From positions 1 to 64,000 of the forward strand of contig MGTU01000018.1 of the NCBI GenBank assembly GCA_001799615.1: 64,000 nt of DNA, given 5' to 3'. Every line of letters starts with the position of its first letter. The stretch's first letter is position 1. Below, piece by piece: positions 10,420 through 18,755 of the stretch. The notes under the pieces were generated by a model. It searched no databases, was not told the origin of the DNA, and saw only the letters and a program-made list of their open reading frames with translations. Made by a program: the position numbers and the translations under genes. This DNA is from Elusimicrobia bacterium GWA2_61_42. GTDB taxonomy: Bacteria > Elusimicrobiota > Elusimicrobia > Elusimicrobiales > UBA9959.

Positions 10420-11584
10420 CTGCGGAACTTCGTCCAGCAGCTCTGTCGCCCGCACCTCCAACTGCACGCGGCGCCCCAGCGCGGCCTGTTCCGCGATGAA
10501 TTCATTTACCAGGTTGAGGCAGCCGGGCCGCAGCTTCACGCAGCCGTTGGTGTCGCGCCAGCGGAAATCCAGCAGCTCCGGCCGCCCGGCGAATTTCGGG
10601 TCCGCTTTTTTGGAAGGTTCCTCCCAGCGGTCGGTGTGCAGGGCGAAACCGGAGCGCCCGTGCGGGCCGTAATAGTATTTGGGATTATGCGCCAGCTGCG
10701 CGGCCTGCCTGGCCTTGGACGCGGCGCCCGAGGGGACGGACCGCCGCTCGAAGAAAGGTGTCCCTTCCCCCTGCGTACCGGCCTGCGAATCTTCGGCCCA
10801 CATCATATCCACCGGCATGACGCGCGCCGAAGCCGGATACCAGTCCCGCCAGGCCCCGGAGAAATACCGTGAGCCCCCGGTTTTGCTTTTTACCGCGGCC
10901 TGCACCGCCGCTTCCTCTTCGGGAGCGCCGGGCTTGCCCAGCAGGGCTATCTCGTAAAGGTCCGGAGAAATATTCCTGAGGTCGTAAACGCCCGGCACGG
11001 TGCCGCCGTCCTCCGCGTCCTCCGGGATGTAATATGCGGTGACCCCGCCGATCAGGCCCCATTGCCAGCCGGAGACCGGCGCGGTGGAGGTGGTGCCCCG
11101 GCCCAGCGCCTCGCACTGGTAAACCCCGGCGCGGCTGCCGGCTTCTATCTCGAAATTAATTACGCCCGCCCGGGCGCGGTCATGCGGCAGCAGCAGCAGC
11201 GCGCGCGACACGGCGCCGCCGGGCCCTTCCTGGCCGTTAAGCCCCAGGGTTTTGACCTTCAGGCGCAGGTCCGCGGTAAGTTTTGGCTGCGCGGGCCTGT
11301 CCGCGGGGATGGCGGCGGGGATAAGCGCCGTCATTTCCGCCTTAGCCCCCTCCGCCGCGGCGCGCGGCAGCGGCGCCAGCAGCAATAGGGTCAATAGTGA
11401 TATTTTTTTCATAGACGGCGGCGGGCCTATCCCCTGGCTGCGGGTTGCGCGCCGCTCAGCTATGATATAAAAATAGCCGCAAGGTTTTCCCGCGCCCGGC
11501 GGTTACAGCCGGGCCGCCGGCCCGCCTTGCGCGGGCGGCCCCGATTTCCTATCATTTTTGCATCTTAGGGTTGGGAGGGATCTG

Positions 11585-12373
11585 ATGAAAAACTTTTTCA
11601 AACTTGTACTGGCGCTGGCGCTTTTTGCCCCGGGCGTCTGCCGCGCGGGAGAAGACGGCGCGGAAAAGAAAACACTGCTCACCCGCGACGAGGTGACGGT
11701 CTTCAAGAAGAAACTGGTAACGGTACTGGACGCCATGGGGCTGCCGCCGGCCGGCTTCTCCAAGCAGAAGGACAGTTTCAACCTGCCTACAGAGTTCTAC
11801 CTGGAGAAAGGAAAACTGGTCTCCAACCAGGCCGGCGCGGTCCGGAAGTTCGCCATCAAGGGCGTGAAAGACGCCGAGGCCGCCAACAAGCAGGCCGGCA
11901 CGGATTACCAGAAAAAGATACTGGCGGCGCAGGCTAAAGGCGACTACCAGGAGATGACGCGCGTCATGCAGGAGATGCAGCAGAAGACCAGCCAGACCGC
12001 GCTGCAGGGCGTGCAGGCCCAGGAAGACAAAAAACTTCCCATAGAACTCAAGGTGGACTTCAACCGCCCCGATTACAGGAGCATAGACCCGGACCTGGTA
12101 GTTGTAGAACAGGCGGGCGTGCTGGCGCTGAAAACCCAGCAGGGCGAGGAAGGCGATCCCCAGGAAACCGTCTCCGTCTACTTCCAGCCGTCCGTGCTGA
12201 AGGACACCAAGACCCTGTCCCAGCTGGATATCAGGACGGGCCCCGTCCCGTCCAAGACCAGTATTTCTTCCATCACCATAGAACTGGAAGGCCCCGCGGA
12301 AGAGGTGGAGGCCTGGGCCAAACGCATAGACTTTAAGAAGGTCCTGGCGCAGATAGACGCCACCGTAAAATAA
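11585..12373 (+). CDS. Secreted protein of unknown function
   Basis: This 262-residue protein starts at ATG 11585, with GGGAGGG about five bases upstream; an in-frame ATG at 11558 would put residues before the signal peptide. Residues 1-20 (NFFKLVLALALFAPGVCRA) are a signal peptide. The mature part is charged and contains a Gln/Lys-rich helical stretch at about 95-150, followed by a beta-rich segment with 'TISQL'-like alternation and an Ile/Glu-rich end. I do not recognise a family. It is a single-gene unit ending in a strong terminator; a periplasmic location is inferred. Confidence 0.6.
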   Translation: MKNFFKLVLALALFAPGVCRAGEDGAEKKTLLTRDEVTVFKKKLVTVLDAMGLPPAGFSKQKDSFNLPTEFYLEKGKLVSNQAGAVRKFAIKGVKDAEAANKQAGTDYQKKILAAQAKGDYQEMTRVMQEMQQKTSQTALQGVQAQEDKKLPIELKVDFNRPDYRSIDPDLVVVEQAGVLALKTQQGEEGDPQETVSVYFQPSVLKDTKTLSQLDIRTGPVPSKTSISSITIELEGPAEEVEAWAKRIDFKKVLAQIDATVK

Positions 12374-12391
12374 GACAGCGTCGGGCAAAAG

Positions 12392-12425
12392 AAAACCCCG
12401 CGGGCGGCCGCGGGGTTTTTCTTTT
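12392..12425. terminator. Strong Rho-independent terminator
   Basis: Perfect 12-base arms (AAAACCCCGCGG / CCGCGGGGTTTT) with a four-base loop are followed by a T-rich run on the + strand. It separates the unknown secreted protein gene from the convergent purine permease gene and can work on both strands because of the A-rich left flank. Confidence 0.88.
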
Positions 12426-12436
12426 TGCGCGCGCGG

Positions 12437-13861
12437 CTATTTAGCGCCCAGCACGAACGACAGCAGGAAAGCCAGGCTGACCAGGTACATCAGCGGGTGG
12501 ATCTGGCCGAACTTCCGCTTGGAAATCTTTATTACCGTATAGCTGATAAAGCCGAAGCCTATGCCGTAGCTGATATTGTAGGTGAGCGGGATGCCTATCA
12601 TGGTAAGAAAGGCCGGCAGCGCTTCGTCGAAACTGTCCCAGTCGATATCGCGCACTATCTTCATCATCAGCGAGCCCACGATGATCAGCGCGCCAGCCGT
12701 TATCGGGTAGACGAAATAATCGCCGGCGCCGGGCGGGATGACGTCCGCGGGAGGCGTAAAGCCGCTGTTCACCAGCAGGCTGTAGTGGGCCGAGTTCGGG
12801 ATCCTGTGCCCGCCGCCTATCATCTGGATGATCGGGGCGAAAAAAGCGCACAGCGCGAACAGCAGCCCCGTCACCACCGCCGTAAGGCCGGTGCGCCCGC
12901 CCTCGGCCACGCCGGCGGCGGACTCCACGTAAGTAGTGATGGAGCTGGCGCCGAAAAGCCCGCCCGCGGCGGCGGCGGCGGAGTCCACCATCAATATCTT
13001 CTTTATATCGCGCACGGAGCCGTCCTTGTTGACGAACCCGGCCTGCTCGCCCACGGCCACCACGGTGCCCATGGTGTCGAAAAAGTCGGTGAGCATGATG
13101 GCGAAAATGGCGAAAAGCAGCCCGGGGGCCAGCGCCTGAGTTATGGCCAGGCCGCCGTTCACCGTCTGGAACGGCGCCAGGAAAGTTACAAAGTCAGGGG
13201 CGCCGAACAGCGAACCTGGCACCGAAGTGACGCCCAGCAGGAAAGCGGTCGCGGCCGCCGTCAGTATACCCCAGAGGATATCGCCTTTTATCTTCAGCCC
13301 CATGAAGACCGCCGTGGAGAAAAAACCGGCCAGCGCCACCCACACATAGCTTTGCGAAAAATCCCCCAGCGCCACCAGCGTTACGGGCGCCGGCCGGATA
13401 ATGCCGCCTTCGTTAAGGCCTATCAGCGTGATGAACAGCCCTATGCCCACGCCGATGGCCCGCTTGAGGTTGAGCGGGATAGAATCCATGACCGCCTCGC
13501 GGAAACCCGTGATCACCAGCAGGAAGATCAGGAGGCCTTCGATGAAAATTACCGACATGCCCACCTGCCAGGGGACGTTGGCCTGCTGGAAGCCGATGAC
13601 CGAGAAGGTCAGCACCGCGTTTATGCCCATGCCGGAGGCCAGCGCCAGCGGCCGGTTGGCGACCAGCCCCATGGTAACGGACATCAGGGCGGCGCCCAGG
13701 GCGGTGGCGGTGACGGCGCCGGCGAAAGGCACGCCGGCCGCGGACAGGATCCCCGGGTTCACGAAGATGATGTAAGCCATCGTCAGGAACGTGGCCGTGC
13801 CCGACAGCAGCTCCGTCTTAAAAGTGGTGTTGCGCTCTTCGAATTTAAAGAAGTTTTTCAT
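12437..13861 (-). CDS. NCS2-family purine permease (AzgA/PbuG type)
   Basis: This 474-residue protein has about 12-14 hydrophobic membrane segments. 'SGTATFLTMAYIIFVNP' near the N-terminus, 'LASGMGINAVLTF' and 'AIGVGIGLFITLIGL' are signatures of the AzgA-like branch of the NCS2 family, which takes up adenine, guanine or hypoxanthine by proton symport. ATG 13861 is preceded by GAGGGCGG, a plausible ribosome-binding site. It lies 53 bases downstream of coaD on the same strand, so the two may be cotranscribed. No purine riboswitch is visible in the short upstream gap. Exact base specificity is not readable. Confidence 0.85.
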   Translation of the reverse strand: MKNFFKFEERNTTFKTELLSGTATFLTMAYIIFVNPGILSAAGVPFAGAVTATALGAALMSVTMGLVANRPLALASGMGINAVLTFSVIGFQQANVPWQVGMSVIFIEGLLIFLLVITGFREAVMDSIPLNLKRAIGVGIGLFITLIGLNEGGIIRPAPVTLVALGDFSQSYVWVALAGFFSTAVFMGLKIKGDILWGILTAAATAFLLGVTSVPGSLFGAPDFVTFLAPFQTVNGGLAITQALAPGLLFAIFAIMLTDFFDTMGTVVAVGEQAGFVNKDGSVRDIKKILMVDSAAAAAGGLFGASSITTYVESAAGVAEGGRTGLTAVVTGLLFALCAFFAPIIQMIGGGHRIPNSAHYSLLVNSGFTPPADVIPPGAGDYFVYPITAGALIIVGSLMMKIVRDIDWDSFDEALPAFLTMIGIPLTYNISYGIGFGFISYTVIKISKRKFGQIHPLMYLVSLAFLLSFVLGAK

Positions 13862-13914
13862 CAGCCGCCCTCGCCTGGCTTCCCGGCCCGGCCAGGCGCC
13901 GGGAGGGATCCTGG

Positions 13915-14400
13915 TTATTTATTTCTTCTGGCGGCTATAGCTTTTACCACGTGCGGCGGCACCAGTTTTGAGACGTCGCCTTTGAAGTGGGCTATATCGC
14001 GCACTACGCTGGAGGAAAGATAAGTGTAGCGCTGGCGGGGCATGAAGAAAACGGTTTCTATGCCGGGACACAGCGTGCGGTTGGTGGCGGCTATCTGGAA
14101 CTCGTATTCCAGGTCGGAGATGGCGCGCAGGCCCCTGACGATCACGCGGGTCTTCTTCTTTTTCGCGTAATCCACCAGCAGGCCCTCAAAACAGTCCACC
14201 GTCACGTTCTTCCTGCCTTTCAGCGCGGCCTTCAGCATGGCCACGCGCTCCGGCACCTCGAACAGGTGCTTCTTGGCGCTGTGCACGAAGACGCTGACGA
14301 TAAGGTGGTCGAAGATCTTGGCGGCCCTGTCTATAATATCCAGGTGCCCGAAGGTGACCGGGTCGAAACTGCCAGGGTAGATCGCCGTTCTTTTTTTCAT
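13915..14400 (-). CDS. coaD: Phosphopantetheine adenylyltransferase
   Basis: This 161-residue nucleotidyltransferase converts 4'-phosphopantetheine and ATP to dephospho-CoA, the penultimate step of CoA synthesis. It begins KKRTAIYPGSFDPVTFGH, containing the T-x-G-H nucleotide-binding motif, and has 'RGLRAISDLEYE' and 'YLSSSVVRD' (the ISSTxxR-like motif). Length is typical of bacterial CoaD. ATG 14400 was chosen over the upstream ATG because the conserved fold begins here and a TATAAT lies just nine bases upstream. No Shine-Dalgarno sequence is visible, so the mRNA may be leaderless. Confidence 0.92.
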   Translation of the reverse strand: MKKRTAIYPGSFDPVTFGHLDIIDRAAKIFDHLIVSVFVHSAKKHLFEVPERVAMLKAALKGRKNVTVDCFEGLLVDYAKKKKTRVIVRGLRAISDLEYEFQIAATNRTLCPGIETVFFMPRQRYTYLSSSVVRDIAHFKGDVSKLVPPHVVKAIAARRNK

Positions 14401-14409
14401 GTTAAGCAG

Positions 14410-14415
14410 ATTATA
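14410..14415 (-). promoter_or_regulatory. Start-proximal -10 element for coaD (possible leaderless transcript)
   Basis: TATAAT on the minus strand ends nine bases before ATG 14400, with no Shine-Dalgarno sequence between. No clear -35 is present. Confidence 0.55.
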
Positions 14416-14452
14416 CAAATTTCCCAAAAAAGCGGCGGCGGCCAAAAAGTTG

Positions 14453-14458
14453 TATCAT
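14453..14458 (+). promoter_or_regulatory. Start-proximal TANNNT element for the WG-repeat gene
   Basis: TATCAT lies seven bases before ATG 14466 and no ribosome-binding site is visible. It is divergent from the coaD element 37 bases away, so both genes share a 65-base promoter region. Confidence 0.45.
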
Positions 14459-14465
14459 TTTGGCT

Positions 14466-15425
14466 ATGAAATCCATCTTTTTAACGCTCATGATGGCGTT
14501 CAACGCGGGCGTTGGGGCGCAGGACCTCATCCCTTACAACGCCGGGAAGAAATGGGGCTACGCCGCGCCCGGCGGCAAGCTGGTCCTTTCCCCCCGCTAC
14601 GACTACGCGGAACCCTTCAGCGAAGGGCTGGCGCTGGTGCGCCTTGGCGCGAACTACGGCTTTATAGATAAAAAGGGCGGGAAGAAGATCCCGCCCAAAT
14701 ACCAGTCGGCCGGCTCTTTCAGCGAAGGCTGCGCCCCCGTGAAACTGCGCGGGAGCTGGGGCTGCGTGGACAAGGCCGGAAAAACGACGGTGCCGTTCGA
14801 ATACGAGGAGCTGCTGCCGTTCAGGGAGGGCGCCGCGCCCGCCAGGAAGTCCGGCCGCTGGGGCCTGCTGCTCAGGGACGCGCGGGAATTCCGCGGCGGC
14901 ATCTACGAAGAGATCTACCCGGCGAGCGAAGGCCTGGCCCGGGTGAAGGTGAACGGCAAATACGGCTACATAGACCTTTCCGGCAGGGAAGTTTTGCCGC
15001 CGGTTTACGCCGAAGCTTTCCCCTTCAGCGGCGGCTTCGCCTCCGCCAGGCTGGGAGATAAATACGGTTTTATAGACCGCGCCACGCTGGCTTTCAAGGA
15101 AAAACCTTATATCGGGCTGGGCCCCTACAGCGGCGGCCTCGCCCACGCCCAAAGCCTGGAGGCAGAAGGCCTCTGCGGGTACGTGGACGCCGAGGGGAAC
15201 GTAGCGGTGCCTTTTAATTACGCCATGTGCGCTTCTTTCGACGAAGGCCTGGCCCCCGTGCTGAAAGATTTCAAGGGCGGCTGGGGCTACATAGACAAGG
15301 ACGGCAAGGTAGCGGTCTATTTCAAATACGACCAGGCGGCCGGGTTCCGCGGCGGCCTGGCGCGGGTAGCGCTTAAAGGCCGCACTTTCTACATAGACGC
15401 AAAAGGTTTTGAATACCGCAAATAA
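14466..15425 (+). CDS. Secreted WG-repeat protein
   Basis: This 319-residue protein has a short signal peptide (KSIFLTLMMAFNAGVGA). It is built from about eight repeats of roughly 35 residues with the pattern 'F-S-E-G-L-A-x-V-x-x-x-x-x-(W/Y)-G-(Y/F)-I-D-K-x-G', for example KKWGYAAPG, ANYGFIDKKGG, GSWGCVDKAG, GKYGYIDLSG and GGWGYIDKDG. This is the WG/beta-propeller-like repeat family, thought to mediate binding; no enzymatic role is known. An in-frame TTG two codons earlier is possible, but ATG fits the signal peptide best. Biological role unknown. Confidence 0.8.
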   Translation: MKSIFLTLMMAFNAGVGAQDLIPYNAGKKWGYAAPGGKLVLSPRYDYAEPFSEGLALVRLGANYGFIDKKGGKKIPPKYQSAGSFSEGCAPVKLRGSWGCVDKAGKTTVPFEYEELLPFREGAAPARKSGRWGLLLRDAREFRGGIYEEIYPASEGLARVKVNGKYGYIDLSGREVLPPVYAEAFPFSGGFASARLGDKYGFIDRATLAFKEKPYIGLGPYSGGLAHAQSLEAEGLCGYVDAEGNVAVPFNYAMCASFDEGLAPVLKDFKGGWGYIDKDGKVAVYFKYDQAAGFRGGLARVALKGRTFYIDAKGFEYRK

Positions 15426-15437
15426 CCGGCCGGGGCT

Positions 15438-16289
15438 TTAATCCCGCGCCATATGCCGCCAGGTCTGGGTCTGCCAGGACGGTTCGCCGAACAGGCTCAC
15501 CTGCTCTTTGGCCGCGCTCATCGCCCCTTCGGTTTCCGCCAGCTCCGGCGCCAGCATGCTGGAGATCTCAACAGAAGAATTGTCCTCGCTGAGCGTGCCC
15601 CTGAAGCGGATGGGGCTCCTGGTGCCTACCCCGGTGCCGGAGATGCCGCCGGGAGAACTGCCTTCGAAGCGTCTGCCGGAAACCTTGCCGGTGCCGTAGA
15701 TCGCCTTCGGAAAATCCCAGCAGTGCATTATTATGGTCAGGTCTTCGCCCTGTATGTCGAATTCGTAGCGCCAGCAGTCCAGCCCGCTGCCCCAGTTCCC
15801 CCTGTAATCCGCCGTTCCCGAGCGCGGGATCACGGACCGCTGCAGCGCGGGAGCGGGTTTGCTTTTGGGCGCCGCCCTGGCGGCCAGGTAGAACCGCTTA
15901 TCCTCGGCCGCCTCCTCCGGGCGGCTGGCCGACTCCAGGACGGCGGCGCGGTTATAATAACACTGCGTCCACCAAGGCGCGATCTTTATGGCCTCGCCGT
16001 AAAGCCTGGCGGCTTTGTCGAAATCCTCGTTATTGACGGCGTCCAGCTGCACGGCCATCGCCCTTATGAACTGTTTTTTGGCTTCCACCGGTATCTTCGG
16101 CTTCGTCTTCATATTATTAGCGAAGCGGATCAGCTCCTCGCGCAGCGCGGGATTATCGGGGTCCTCTTCCACCCGGGACAGCAGCGTCAGGAACGTCTGC
16201 TGCTCGCGCGCGTAGGCGGTCTCGGCCGCCTTGGCCGGGCAGGCCAGGGCAAGGCAGGCGGCTGCCGCGCAGATGAAAATTTTAGACAT
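15438..16289 (-). CDS. Secreted protein with TPR-like helices and a beta-rich C-terminal domain
   Basis: This 283-residue protein has a signal peptide (KIFICAAAACLALACPAKA). Residues about 85-135 contain a TPR-like pair of helices ('DFDKAARLYGEAIKIAP', 'WTQCYYNRAAVLESASRPEEA'). The C-terminal 120 residues are beta-rich, with two Trp/Cys-containing strands ('LDCWRYEFDI', 'IIMHCWDF'). I do not recognise a named family for this second domain. It is convergent with the WG-repeat gene, only 12 bases away. The gene stands alone, with no clear promoter hexamer or Shine-Dalgarno sequence before its ATG. A periplasmic or cell-surface role is inferred. Confidence 0.6.
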   Translation of the reverse strand: MSKIFICAAAACLALACPAKAAETAYAREQQTFLTLLSRVEEDPDNPALREELIRFANNMKTKPKIPVEAKKQFIRAMAVQLDAVNNEDFDKAARLYGEAIKIAPWWTQCYYNRAAVLESASRPEEAAEDKRFYLAARAAPKSKPAPALQRSVIPRSGTADYRGNWGSGLDCWRYEFDIQGEDLTIIMHCWDFPKAIYGTGKVSGRRFEGSSPGGISGTGVGTRSPIRFRGTLSEDNSSVEISSMLAPELAETEGAMSAAKEQVSLFGEPSWQTQTWRHMARD

Positions 16290-16407
16290 AGGCGTTGAAC
16301 CAGGCCGCAGGCCGGCGGAAAAGCCCGCCCGCGCGCCGCGGCGATCAAAAAAAACGGATGATTATCGTCCCCTACCCAAGGGTTTATCATTTCAATTTAT
16401 CCGCTGT

Positions 16408-16487
16408 CAAGCCTATGGCGGTGCCGCATCAGGCGCTATGCGCAACAGGCGGCCAAGCCTAGGGCAGTGCCGCATCGGGTTTATGCC
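16408..16487. repeat. Two imperfect direct repeats of about 34 bases
   Basis: The units at 16408-16441 and 16454-16487 both begin CAAGCCTA, then GGGC/GGCG, then GTGCCGCATC, and end in TATGC; they are offset by 46 bases. They lie in the 294-base non-coding stretch 16290-16583, upstream of the promoter of the S1-domain gene. Nothing else was seen in that stretch apart from that promoter. Confidence 0.55.
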
Positions 16488-16502
16488 CTTCAGACGGGCA
16501 AT

Positions 16503-16532
16503 TTGCAGTGGGCCTATCAGGAAAGATATAAT
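16503..16532 (+). promoter_or_regulatory. Sigma-70-type promoter for the S1-domain gene
   Basis: TTGCAG and TATAAT are separated by 18 bases, about 50 bases before the ATG at 16584. The leader contains GAGGAA near the start codon. Confidence 0.6.
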
Positions 16533-16583
16533 GTTTAAAGCAGCAACCTGACTTCCCCCTTAATCCGGAGCACGAGGAACCCC

Positions 16584-17780
16584 ATGCACACCAACGATCA
16601 GCACAATACAGCCGAGAACGAAGAAAATTTCGCGGAAATGTTCGAACAGGCCTATAAAGAACCTTCCAGGATGGAACCGGGCCAGAAGATAGAGGCCGCC
16701 ATCGTTAAAATGACCCCCGAGTGGGCTTTGATAGAAGTGGGCGGCAAAGGCGAAGGCTACGTGGACATTAACGAGCTGAAAGACGCCGAAGGCAATTTGC
16801 TGGTCAAGGAAGGCGACAAGATCCGCGCCTATTTCGTCCGCTCCGAAGAAGGCGAGATGCGCTTCACCACCAGGATCGGCTCCGGCCCTGCGGCCCGCGC
16901 CCAGATCGCCGACGCTTTCAAGAACCACATCCCGCTGGAAGGCGTGGTGGCCAGGGAAGTGAAAGGCGGCTTTGAGATCACCATCGGCGCCGCCCGCGCT
17001 TTCTGCCCCTTTTCCCAGATGGGCGCCCGCCGCGAAGACAACAAGGCCGACTACATCGGCAAAACCCTGCTTTTCGACATCATCGAATGCGGCGAGCGCA
17101 ACGTAGTGCTTTCCCGCCGGGCCATCATCGAGGCCGAAAGGCGCGAGAAAGCCGCCGCCCTCAAGGAAACCCTGAAAGAAGGCGACAAGATCAAAGGCGT
17201 GGTCACCTCCATACAGAAATTCGGCGCCTTCGTCGACATCGGCGGCATCGAAGGCCTGCTGCCGGTCTCCGAGATCGCCTGGAGCCGCACCGAGAACGTG
17301 GGCGACATCCTTAAAGTCGGCCAACCGGTGGAAGTGATGATAAAGCGGCTGGACTGGCAGAACGAAAGGATCTCTTTCAGCCTCAAGGACGTGCTGGCGA
17401 ACCCCTGGGACACCGCCGCCATGAACTGGCCCCCCGGCTCCTACCACACCGGCACCGTGACGCGGCTGGCGCCTTTCGGGGCGTTCATCTCCATGGGCGA
17501 CGGCGTGGACGGCCTTATACACATTTCCCGCCTGGGCGGCGACCGCCGCATAGGCCACCCGGAAGAAGTCCTGAAAGTGGGCCAGACCATAGAAGTGCGC
17601 GTGGATTCCGTGGACCCGGAGAACAGGAAACTCTCCCTGGTTCCCGCCTCCATAAGCCGCGCCGAGGACGAGACCTCCGCCACCATGGACAAATACCGCG
17701 GCAAGTCGGAAGCCGCGCCGCAGGAACTCGGCTCCATGGGCGAAATGCTCAAGAAAGCCCTGGAAAACAAAGAAAAATAA
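16584..17780 (+). CDS. S1 RNA-binding domain protein (30S ribosomal protein S1-like)
   Basis: This 398-residue protein contains four S1/OB-fold repeats at about residues 31-98, 112-190, 196-266 and 283-352. The clearest is the third, 'GVVTSIQKFGAFVDIGG' with 'GLLPVSEIAW'; the fourth has 'FGAFISMGDGVDGLIHISRL'. Bacterial S1 holds mRNA on the 30S subunit and usually has four to six repeats, so this is either a short S1 or an S1-like regulator. The start has GAGGAACCCC just upstream. The acidic N-terminus (residues 1-30) resembles the ribosome-anchoring part of S1-like proteins but is not diagnostic. It is a monocistronic unit ended by a strong terminator. Confidence 0.78.
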   Translation: MHTNDQHNTAENEENFAEMFEQAYKEPSRMEPGQKIEAAIVKMTPEWALIEVGGKGEGYVDINELKDAEGNLLVKEGDKIRAYFVRSEEGEMRFTTRIGSGPAARAQIADAFKNHIPLEGVVAREVKGGFEITIGAARAFCPFSQMGARREDNKADYIGKTLLFDIIECGERNVVLSRRAIIEAERREKAAALKETLKEGDKIKGVVTSIQKFGAFVDIGGIEGLLPVSEIAWSRTENVGDILKVGQPVEVMIKRLDWQNERISFSLKDVLANPWDTAAMNWPPGSYHTGTVTRLAPFGAFISMGDGVDGLIHISRLGGDRRIGHPEEVLKVGQTIEVRVDSVDPENRKLSLVPASISRAEDETSATMDKYRGKSEAAPQELGSMGEMLKKALENKEK

Positions 17781-17834
17781 CCCAGCCGTTCAAGCAAAGG
17801 CCGAATCCCGCGCAACCGGGATTTGACCGCAAAA

Positions 17835-17868
17835 AAGGCCCGGTCTCTTATTAAAGAGGCCGGGCCTT
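17835..17868 (+). terminator. Terminator of the S1-domain gene
   Basis: Fifteen-base arms (AAGGCCCGGTCTCTT and its complement with a single G-T wobble) enclose a four-base loop and sit 54 bases after the stop. An A-run precedes the hairpin. Confidence 0.72.
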
Positions 17869-17879
17869 AACAAATGAAA

Positions 17880-17916
17880 GGGCCCGCGATAACCCGCTAA
17901 TAGGGGCCGCGGACCC
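17880..17916 (-). terminator. Hairpin downstream of the MetH activation gene
   Basis: GGGCCCGCG pairs with CCGCGGACCC with one mismatch. Read on the minus strand it follows the activation-domain gene and is followed by TTTCATTTG. Confidence 0.5.
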
Positions 17917-17966
17917 AATAATAGTATAGCAGGCGTATTTTTACAGTCAAGACCCAAAATTAATTT

Positions 17967-18755
17967 CTAAATATTAAAATAAACCGCTTTGGGGTTGTGG
18001 AAGACCAGGGCGGAAACCGAAGCCTCGGGGTCCATCATGAACCCTTCGGTCAGTCTTATGCCGGCGTCGGGCTCCGGCTTCAGCAGGGCGAAAAGTTTTT
18101 CCTGGTTGGCCAGGTCGGGGGCTACGGGGTAGCCGAAGGAGTAGCGCTTGCCCCGGTACCGGCTGCGCAGCAGCGGCTTGGCCGGGTCCGCCTCGGCGAT
18201 GCCCCAGGCCTGCCTTATGCGGTAATGCAGCAAGTCCGCGAAGGCCTCCGCCAGCGTAATGGCCACCGCTTCCACCAGGTAGGACTTCACGTAGTTGCCG
18301 GCCTGCTTCTCGCGGCGGGCCAGCTCCAGCACGCCCTCGCCGCAGGTCACGGCGAACAGCGCGGCGTAATCTTTTTTTCCGCCGGCGAGCGGCGCCGCGA
18401 AATCCGCCAGGCAGAGTTTCTCACCGCCGGGCTGGCGCGGAAAATTAAAGGCGGCCAGCCGCTCTCCGGCGGCGTTGTAAAAATTTATTTCGTCGCCCGC
18501 GCCGTTGACCGGGAAGAATTGGTAAACGCCGCGCGCTTTCAGCAGGCGCTCTTTCAGGATCTCTTCTTTCAGGCCGGCCAGCAGTTTCGCGGCCTCGCGC
18601 GCTTTTTCTTCCTGGCCTTTCTTCAGCTTCAGGAACCGCAGGTTAAAAAGCCCTTCATCCATGTGCTCGAACAGCTCGCCCAGCGGCTGCTCGCCGGTGA
18701 AATGCCGGCCCAGGTCCGGCGGCACCGGGATATCGTCGGGCGGGAACCCGGACAT
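17967..18755 (-). CDS. Methionine synthase reactivation domain as a separate protein
   Basis: This 262-residue protein matches the C-terminal AdoMet-binding activation domain of cobalamin-dependent MetH. Hallmarks are 'EAFADLLHYRIRQAWGI', 'YRGKRYSFGYPVAPDL', 'FALLKPEPDAGIRLTEGFMM' and 'SALVFHNPKAVYF'. In the usual MetH this module binds AdoMet and remethylates cobalamin after oxidation to cob(II)alamin. Here it is its own gene, whose ATG overlaps the stop of the upstream catalytic subunit gene by one base (TAATG), so it is translationally coupled. It presumably docks to the separate catalytic protein. Confidence 0.85.
   Translation of the reverse strand: MSGFPPDDIPVPPDLGRHFTGEQPLGELFEHMDEGLFNLRFLKLKKGQEEKAREAAKLLAGLKEEILKERLLKARGVYQFFPVNGAGDEINFYNAAGERLAAFNFPRQPGGEKLCLADFAAPLAGGKKDYAALFAVTCGEGVLELARREKQAGNYVKSYLVEAVAITLAEAFADLLHYRIRQAWGIAEADPAKPLLRSRYRGKRYSFGYPVAPDLANQEKLFALLKPEPDAGIRLTEGFMMDPEASVSALVFHNPKAVYFNI

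Noticed and set aside
12425-14023. 532-residue plus-strand frame opposite the purine permease
   Set aside because: It is rich in Gln/His/Arg without domain motifs and is explained by GC-biased codons of the real minus-strand gene.
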